The translations under genes were made by a program, and so were the position numbers. Below are positions 6,033 through 10,197 of a stretch of DNA of 10,197 nucleotides, one piece after another; the first letter of the stretch is position 1; the number at the start of each line of letters is the position of its first letter. Source of the DNA: an uncultured Bacilli bacterium (GTDB taxonomy: Bacteria; Bacillota_I; Bacilli_A; RF39; UBA660); assembly GCA_944363805.1 (NCBI GenBank), contig CALVVH010000044.1, positions 1-10,197 of the forward strand, in the 5' to 3' direction. The notes under the pieces were generated by a model, which saw only the letters and a list, made by a program, of their open reading frames with translations, was not told the origin of the DNA and searched no databases.

Positions 6033-8179
6033 TATCTGCTACCTCCTACTGCAAGTTGATGATTTTTAATATCTTCTAAAACAATTAGGAATTGATATTC
6101 AGAACCATTGATACAGTCGTAGTATAACTTTCCTGTTGAATCTAGGGCAATAAACCAATTGTCGGTATAATAAATTTCGCTAAGTGGAGTATCTCCAAAA
6201 TCGATGTTAGCACCTGTTTCTTGACAGATTTCTTTTATGGTATTTAGAGCATCGTCATATTCTTTATATGAATCTATTCTGGCGTTAGGGCTAACAGCAA
6301 AAAGTTGCTGATATTTTTCGCTAAAACGATTTTTTAAGTCTCTTATCTGACGCAATAGTTCATTAGCTAAGGCTGGCTGTTGCTTTAACATGAATTTACG
6401 AGCTTCAGCATAATTAGCAATCATAAGTGTCAAATCACGCATGTCTTTAATGATGGGCATTTGTTCTGCTGTTATTATAACGGTCCGATGATTCTTTTCT
6501 AAATCGCTGAGAGGATAAGAATAGTCATATGAAACCGGAATATCATATTTAATGTCAGCAATAGTAGCGCCATCTTTTAAAGCTACTACTTGGTTAGGTT
6601 GGTCCAAATCAACATATGTATTGGAATAACGCTGAGCTATATCATAGAGATGAAATTTTTTATCTTCTGGCAAAGTATCAGAAAATGCTTCTGCAGGAAG
6701 GTTACCACGGTTAGTTATGGTCACTGCTACAAGTCCAGCATCGCCTTCCATCTTTTGACTAATAGCTAGGACTTCTCTAGCCCATTTTTTGAGCATATTA
6801 ATAATAATGGTTATTTCTTCTTTAGAATAATTAGCTAATTGTACTGAATGAATTAATAAGACATTCCCATTACGAAGTAACGGGGAAAACATGACAGAAT
6901 TTCCAATATAATTCCTTATTTCCATCCCTCCGCCATAGGGATTAGTAAGACAATACTCGACAAAGCTAGGATTTAGTCCTTGGGCATCAGCTTCACCAGT
7001 TGGAACAAAACAACAATCGATTCGAAAGCCCGCACTAATAAGATCTCTATCTTGAGGATGAAAAACAAACAACTTATAATTATCTTCGGTTAATTTAATA
7101 CTAGGAAACTTTTTAGTGGTATTACCTTCCATTGCTCGGGATAACTCTAATGCTCTAGCAGGAGCTTTTGTTTGACTTGTGACATATTTGCCTACAGTAC
7201 CGATATAATCAAAGACATCAGAGTCTAATAAAGGCATGTCGCGAAGTTCAAAACCGGGAATTTTGTTATAACGAGATTTTTTGCGGGAACGGAAACTTTC
7301 CTTTTTCTTAATTTCCCGCTTGGTTGATAGAATTGTTGTCAAAATAGAGTGAATTTGAGCGATATTAAGGCGTAAACTTAAGACTTCTAAGTGCGACCTT
7401 CTCGTGTATTCATCTAAAATTAAATTCCAATTGCCTATTACCAAATTTAAATTTTCAACAAAATAATTTACTTCAGGACTTGCAGTGTTTCTTATATACT
7501 CTTTGATGGGGGTACCAGTGACATTATAAGATTCACCAAGAAGCAAATTTATTATTTGATTATTTAATATTGGTTCTTTGCTATTTAAATCATATAAAAC
7601 ATCATTTAATTCGATACTACCAAAGATATTTTTTAATTTTCTTTTAGTTATTTCACCATATTTGTCATCTAATAGGTCACGACCTTTAAAATAGCCAAGA
7701 ACATGATATACTTGAATACTCAGTTTCGTGGCATCAGTATGATTGAAACCTTTATTTAAAAGTTTTGTATAAAACGAATGAAAGTGTTTGACGTTCATAT
7801 TGTTTAAAATATCTAGAGATAATTTATTAATAAAAAAACTTAAATCCTTTGTAACATCTCCAAAACGCATGGCAAAAAGATAATGATTATGACTTTTAAT
7901 ATTGATGAATGCGTATATGTCTCTTTGCCCTTTTAAAGCTTCAATTATTAAGTTTTGCTTTTCATTATAGGAAATTTCTTGGCTAGTGACTAAATCGTAA
8001 GCTTTTTCGATAATCATTTGGTATCTGACAATACAATTTGCAGGGATATCGGCATTACTAGCGTATATTACCTGCAAATAATGCCATTCCAAATCAAAAT
8101 TACCCGGCAAGTTATTAAATTCGTGCCAAAATAATTGGGGATTAGTTTTAAGAGTATTTAGTAATGTTTCTTTATCCAA
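6032..8179 (-). CDS. Uncharacterised 715-aa protein
   Basis: I do not recognise this family. The start is a TTG at 8179-8177, supported by a near-perfect SD, GAGGAGGTG (8193-8185), 5 nt upstream. There is no signal peptide or membrane span, so it is probably cytosolic. Residues 1-290 look mainly helical. A basic patch, KREIKKKESFRSRKKSRYNK, spans 287-306 and could contact nucleic acid. Residues 370-475 form the most domain-like part: GFRIDCCFVPTGEA (384-397) with a Cys pair, a glycine-rich turn NPYGGGMEIRN, then MFSPLLRNGNVLLIHSVQL and a long helix. The alternating strands loosely recall an acyltransferase-like or cysteine-dependent fold, but this is only an impression. The tail (665-703) has strand-rich YYTDNWFIALDSTGKLYYDC. 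It is coupled to the cold-shock-like gene and lies behind a small-RNA/terminator region. Confidence 0.85.
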   Translation of the reverse strand: MDKETLLNTLKTNPQLFWHEFNNLPGNFDLEWHYLQVIYASNADIPANCIVRYQMIIEKAYDLVTSQEISYNEKQNLIIEALKGQRDIYAFINIKSHNHYLFAMRFGDVTKDLSFFINKLSLDILNNMNVKHFHSFYTKLLNKGFNHTDATKLSIQVYHVLGYFKGRDLLDDKYGEITKRKLKNIFGSIELNDVLYDLNSKEPILNNQIINLLLGESYNVTGTPIKEYIRNTASPEVNYFVENLNLVIGNWNLILDEYTRRSHLEVLSLRLNIAQIHSILTTILSTKREIKKKESFRSRKKSRYNKIPGFELRDMPLLDSDVFDYIGTVGKYVTSQTKAPARALELSRAMEGNTTKKFPSIKLTEDNYKLFVFHPQDRDLISAGFRIDCCFVPTGEADAQGLNPSFVEYCLTNPYGGGMEIRNYIGNSVMFSPLLRNGNVLLIHSVQLANYSKEEITIIINMLKKWAREVLAISQKMEGDAGLVAVTITNRGNLPAEAFSDTLPEDKKFHLYDIAQRYSNTYVDLDQPNQVVALKDGATIADIKYDIPVSYDYSYPLSDLEKNHRTVIITAEQMPIIKDMRDLTLMIANYAEARKFMLKQQPALANELLRQIRDLKNRFSEKYQQLFAVSPNARIDSYKEYDDALNTIKEICQETGANIDFGDTPLSEIYYTDNWFIALDSTGKLYYDCINGSEYQFLIVLEDIKNHQLAVGGSR

Positions 8180-8184
8180 GATAA

Positions 8185-8193
8185 CACCTCCTC
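8185..8193 (-). promoter_or_regulatory. Strong SD deciding a TTG start
   Basis: The minus strand reads GAGGAGGTG, followed after TTATC by TTG. This extended anti-16S match fixes TTG at 8179-8177 as the start of the 715-aa protein; no ATG is placed as well. Confidence 0.8.
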
Positions 8194-8212
8194 ATTATAT
8201 TAATTATATTAT

Positions 8213-8241
8213 ATCATAAATGAAAAAAGATAGAAGAACAA
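8213..8241 (-). promoter_or_regulatory. Weak promoter candidate for the 715-aa gene
   Basis: TTGTTC (8241-8236), 17 bases, then TATGAT (8218-8213). Further TATAAT strings overlap at 8213-8203. The -35 match lies within the loop of the upstream terminator hairpin. The region is so AT-rich that -10-like strings are expected by chance, so confidence is modest. Confidence 0.35.
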
Positions 8242-8250
8242 TCTTCTATC
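8223..8250 (-). terminator. Strong rho-independent terminator of the small RNA/leader
   Basis: The minus strand has GATAGAAGA (8250-8242), loop TTGT, then TCTTCTATC (8237-8229), a perfect 9-bp stem, followed by six T (8228-8223). It lies 44 bases upstream of the 715-aa start, so it would block transcription entering that gene unless read through. Confidence 0.85.
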
Positions 8251-8350
8251 TGGAGGAGTCGGTACTAACAGCAGTATTTTAAATTTATATTGTTTATATT
8301 TAAAAGAAAACTTTAATACTTTAATATTGTAGGAACTATAAGACTATAAT

Positions 8351-8404
8351 TTATATTATAGAAAGGTTTGTAAAAGAGTTAATGATCAATAAACAAAAAA
8401 ACAT
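8351..8404 (-). CDS. Possible 17-aa small ORF inside the small RNA
   Basis: An ATG at 8404-8402, preceded by GGAGG and GAGG (8419-8409), opens a 17-codon frame: MFFCLLIINSFTNLSII, then TAA. It is hydrophobic and could be a leader peptide or a small membrane peptide. However, the SD-like bases are the same ones proposed to close the RNA structure, and the base composition alone makes short hydrophobic frames likely. Translation is unproven. Confidence 0.25.
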   Translation of the reverse strand: MFFCLLIINSFTNLSII

Positions 8405-8426
8405 TTAACCTCGTCCTCCGTGAATA

Positions 8427-8460
8427 ATGATACCATATATTTTAGAAAAAAGAAATGGTA
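8427..8460 (-). promoter_or_regulatory. Extended -10 promoter of the small RNA, flanked by an inverted repeat
   Basis: TATCAT (8432-8427) is preceded by TGG, giving an extended -10; the -35 (TTTCTT, 8455-8450) is poor. A perfect inverted repeat TACCAT (8431-8436) / ATGGTA (8455-8460) brackets the spacer and overlaps both boxes, which is the layout of an operator. Confidence 0.45.
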
Positions 8461-8482
8461 AAATAGTGAAAATTTTGTGAAG

Positions 8483-9346
8483 TTAATTATTTTTAGTGAA
8501 TTCTTGAGCATGAAGTTTGAAAAATTCATAATATACTTGCATGTTTTCAAGCTCTGCGAAGTTTTTAGTTACACTTGGAATGCTATCCAAATCATATATT
8601 GTGGCATCTTTTATTCCTAATATAAAAGGTGAATGAGTAGCTATGATAAACTGACAGTTAAAGAATCTAGCTGAGTCTTCAATAAATTTAGCAAGTTTTA
8701 TTTGCATACTTGCTGACATACTGTTTTCCGGTTCATCCAATATATATAAGCCATTATCAGCTATATAAGTAGAAAAATACATTAAAGCGGATTCACCATT
8801 GGATTGTTCTTGAATGTCTTTAACAATTACTTTGTCACGAATAAAACGGGACATTGTTTTGTGTCTAGCATCGACGGCATCGACCATTTCTTGATAATCG
8901 GTAATTTCGCGAGCAGGACGATATTTGCTATCAATGTATTCTTTTACAACTTCACTACGGCGATTATATAAACCATGATTTATACGACGAATATTTATGA
9001 CATAATCAAATATATCATCGCTACTGATAGCCTTTTTTTCATAAGGAATGTTATTAGTTAACTCAAAGTCGCATAGCTTCAAATAACTATCAAATCTTTC
9101 CCCTCCTGCAAAAGGATTATTGCGCATAACGCCAATTTTTTCAGCAATAATATTTAAAAGTGTCGATTTACCAGAACCATTACCGCCATAAAATATCGTA
9201 ATTGGGCTAAAGTTGATTTCCTCCAACTTTTTATTAGGAAATATATTGTAAGGATATATTCCTTGAATATAGGTTCTAATATCATGTAATAAGGTGTTTT
9301 CTTCCCTATCCTTATTTGGTAAATTAAAACTTTTTAGATATAGCAT
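8483..9346 (-). CDS. Stand-alone AAA/ABC-type ATPase (COG3910-like)
   Basis: A 287-aa single-domain ATPase of the SMC/ABC-related clade that lacks a transmembrane partner. Motifs: Walker A GGNGSGKST (54-62); an ABC-signature-like QSNGESAL (181-188); Walker B LYILDEPEN (200-208) with D204 and E205; and the switch histidine in ATHSPF (H238). The 90-residue insert between Walker A and the signature is charged and probably replaces the coiled coil of larger relatives. Such proteins are common as orphan genes in Firmicutes; function is unknown, though some close relatives act in DNA repair or phage defence. ATG with a GGTGA SD. It has its own promoter and lies next to a broken restriction endonuclease, so a defence link is possible but unproven. 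Confidence 0.85.
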   Translation of the reverse strand: MLYLKSFNLPNKDREENTLLHDIRTYIQGIYPYNIFPNKKLEEINFSPITIFYGGNGSGKSTLLNIIAEKIGVMRNNPFAGGERFDSYLKLCDFELTNNIPYEKKAISSDDIFDYVINIRRINHGLYNRRSEVVKEYIDSKYRPAREITDYQEMVDAVDARHKTMSRFIRDKVIVKDIQEQSNGESALMYFSTYIADNGLYILDEPENSMSASMQIKLAKFIEDSARFFNCQFIIATHSPFILGIKDATIYDLDSIPSVTKNFAELENMQVYYEFFKLHAQEFTKNN

Positions 9347-9361
9347 ACTATCACCAACACC

Positions 9362-9390
9362 ATTGTATCATATAAAATCGTTATGTGCAA
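9362..9390 (-). promoter_or_regulatory. Promoter of the AAA ATPase gene
   Basis: TTGCAC (9390-9385), 17 bases, then TACAAT (9367-9362), preceded by TGA to give an extended -10. Start is expected near 9355, about 9 nt before the ATG, so the leader would be very short or transcription may start upstream. The -35 overlaps the tail of the upstream remnant frame. Confidence 0.65.
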
Positions 9391-9533
9391 TCATTTGTTT
9401 GTTCACCAAGTCTAGCAACTACTTCAAATAATAAAGAAATATGTTCTTGAGGTAAATCGAATATCATATTTTTGCAACTATTTTTGTATTTACCACCAAT
9501 ATTTCGATATTTCAAATTTAAATGCATTTTCAT
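9381..9533 (-). pseudogene. Frameshifted downstream remnant of the restriction-endonuclease gene (50-codon frame)
   Basis: An open frame of 50 codons (starting MKMHLNLKYRNIGGKYKNSC, ending LGEQTNDCT, stop TAA) lies just after the endonuclease stop in a different reading frame. A run of six A at the junction (GTTAAAAAATAAG) would, with one base fewer, join the two frames directly (VVKNKQMKMH). It may be a decayed continuation of the same gene or an unrelated short frame. It has no SD of its own. Confidence 0.35.
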
Positions 9534-9537
9534 TTGC

Positions 9538-9882
9538 TTATTTTTTAACAACTAACTCATCTAAAATTAATTCCACATCAATATAATATAAAGAAGAAGT
9601 CTTAAATGCCCTGCTATATTTAGATGCAATATCTAATGCTTCATGTTTTTTAGGACCATCAAATGGCAAAGTAAATAATGTATAAGGATAATGACTAAAA
9701 CGAGATTTGCTCTTTAACTCTATGCCTTTATAATCAGGAGTATACTTGTTATCTATTTCATAAGCAAATAAATATTCTAAAGTAAGTCCTCCTGCATTTA
9801 ATATGTTTGGATATTTTCCTTTAATATATCCCATTTTGTAAATTTCTCTAAACTTTTTGATTACATCTTCAAAGTTGTCCAT
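9538..9882 (-). pseudogene. Truncated MvaI/BcnI-type restriction endonuclease
   Basis: The 114-aa product matches the N-terminal half of MvaI/BcnI-family Type II endonucleases, which normally have about 240 aa and cut CC-x-GG-type sites. Visible are AGGLTLEYLFAYEIDNK (the family's G-x-T-L-E-Y-L block, 30-46), the PD-(D/E)xK core PDYKGIELKSKSR with D50, E55 and K57, and the following YTLFTLPFDGPKK (67-79). The catalytic triad is intact. The protein stops after LILDELVVKK, about half-way, so the DNA-recognition half is absent, and an out-of-frame remnant follows. No methyltransferase is present, as would be expected for a dead or non-toxic remnant. Start: ATG with AAGGGGG SD at good spacing. 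A short, active orphan nuclease is the less likely alternative. Confidence 0.7.
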
Positions 9883-9997
9883 AATATTCCCCCTTAAAAA
9901 CTATTATAGAAGATATAATTTATAAAATTTGTCGAATTAAGGGGAAAATGCTATATTTTTTAGATAAAGCATAACCGGGCGGTCGATGGTTCACTAA

Positions 9998-10019
9998 AAG
10001 TGTGTTTAAAGTGTGTTTG
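9998..10019. repeat. 11-bp tandem repeat, two copies
   Basis: AAGTGTGTTTA (9998-10008) is followed directly by AAGTGTGTTTG (10009-10019); only the last base differs. It adjoins the inverted tRNA-Leu fragment and may mark a past recombination junction. Confidence 0.55.
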
Positions 10020-10020
10020 A

Positions 10021-10060
10021 AGTAGATGCGATAGACTTAAGGAATGTTCAAGTCCATTTT
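10021..10060 (+). pseudogene. Degenerate tRNA-Leu fragment, opposite in orientation to the intact tRNA
   Basis: On the plus strand GCGATAGACTTA (10028-10039) and GTTCAAGTCC (10046-10055) are exact copies of the anticodon-arm and T-arm parts of the neighbouring tRNA-Leu. GTAGATGC before them resembles its D-arm end. The spacing is 18 bases instead of 37, so the variable arm and half of the anticodon stem are missing, and no acceptor stem is left. It cannot be a working tRNA. The loop would read CTTAAGG, suggesting descent from tRNA-Leu(UAA). Confidence 0.65.
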
Positions 10061-10067
10061 ACATAAC

Positions 10068-10096
10068 AAAAAAAGAGATTCTAGAAAAATCTCTTT
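10068..10096 (-). terminator. Rho-independent terminator after tRNA-Leu
   Basis: The minus strand reads AAAGAGATT (10096-10088), loop TTTCTAG, then AATCTCTTT (10080-10072), a perfect 9-bp stem, with the T-run continuing to 10068. It begins 13 bases after the tRNA 3' end. Confidence 0.85.
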
Positions 10097-10109
10097 AACA
10101 TTCAAAATT

Positions 10110-10194
<85 letters not shown>

Positions 10195-10197
10195 AAA

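Larger units (their letters stand above)
8223..8421 (-). ncRNA. Candidate structured small RNA of about 200 nt (possibly 6S-like) or terminated leader
   Basis: The gap between the ATPase and the 715-aa gene looks like an independent transcription unit. An extended -10 promoter (TGG-TATCAT, 8427-8435) predicts a start at about 8421. The transcript would begin ACGGAGGACGAGGTTAA, and its 3' end before the terminator is TTAGTACCGACTCCTCC. GGAGGA (8419-8414) pairs with TCCTCC (8257-8252), then GGT (8410-8408) with ACC (8263-8261), and TAA with TTA, closing the whole molecule into one long structure. Inside are a 7-bp hairpin CTATAAT-ATAA-ATTATAG (8361-8344) and A/T-rich arms that can pair further. 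A strong terminator follows at once. Size, end pairing and terminator fit 6S RNA, but no sequence signature of 6S is visible. A terminator-controlled leader of the 715-aa gene is the main alternative. Confidence 0.5.
9909..10065. other. Non-coding stretch between the endonuclease remnant and tRNA-Leu
   Basis: No convincing gene is seen. A TATAAT (9908-9903, minus) just left of this stretch lacks a good -35 at 17 bases and is only a possible promoter for the endonuclease. A weak palindrome ATGCT (9948-9952) / AGCAT (9968-9972) is present. GGGCGGTCGATGG (9977-9989) is markedly richer in G+C than its surroundings. An 11-bp tandem repeat and a tRNA-like fragment are listed separately. Confidence 0.5.

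Noticed and set aside
8252..8271. T-box-like string (TTAGTACCGACTCC resembling the GGTGGTACCGCG element) before the terminator
   Set aside because: The match is short and lacks the surrounding T-box core and specifier stem; the gene downstream is not a tRNA synthetase.
9948..9972. ATGCT/AGCAT hairpin as a terminator
   Set aside because: The stem is only 5 bp plus a mismatch, and it is followed by few T, with no gene ending just before it.
9998..10019. Tandem 11-bp repeat as a CRISPR or iteron array
   Set aside because: There are only two copies with no spacers and no replication or cas gene nearby.

Overview
This is an AT-rich window in which every gene lies on the minus strand. The gene content and order suggest an uncultured low-GC Firmicute (Bacilli, Erysipelotrichia or RF39-like). 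The strongest evidence is a block that runs, in transcription order, ireB(yrzL) - ruvX(yrrK) - yrzB - mltG(yrrL) - trmR(yrrM) - trhP1(yrrN) - trhP2(yrrO) - greA. This is essentially the Bacillus subtilis order, but alaS is missing at the upstream end and udk is missing between trhP2 and greA. TGG encodes Trp and TGA appears to serve as a stop, so the standard bacterial code fits. GTG and TTG starts are common, and where used they are backed by Shine-Dalgarno (SD) sites.

From right to left (the direction of transcription): the right edge carries an intact tRNA-Leu(UAG) with an encoded CCA and a strong terminator. Beside it is a decayed, inverted tRNA-Leu-like fragment and a short tandem repeat. 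Next comes a truncated, probably frameshifted MvaI/BcnI-type restriction endonuclease without a methyltransferase, then a stand-alone AAA/ABC-type ATPase with its own good promoter. A 303-base gap follows. It is not empty: it holds a probable structured small RNA of about 200 nt with an extended -10 promoter, self-complementary 5' and 3' ends, a 17-codon ORF candidate and a textbook terminator. Next is an unrecognised 715-aa protein, translationally coupled to a 65-aa cold-shock-like protein.

The central block (about 1.2-5.8 kb) is a tightly packed operon with 1-14 nt overlaps, driven by a promoter just upstream of ireB. It joins a cell-wall control protein (IreB), a Holliday-junction resolvase-like nuclease (RuvX), a DUF1292 protein, the peptidoglycan-strand terminase MltG, and the whole U34 wobble-modification set: two U32 proteins for ho5U and one methyltransferase for mo5U. 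greA follows with its own TTGACA-17-TAATAT promoter and terminator.

The left end holds a minimal protein-kinase-like ORF placed directly behind the greA terminator. The first 20 codons of an IS200/IS605-type TnpB run off the window edge, preceded by a near-consensus promoter and palindromic repeats. The most promising undescribed items are the small RNA locus with its adjoining 715-aa/cold-shock gene pair, the minimal kinase, and the tRNA-Leu/restriction remnant region.
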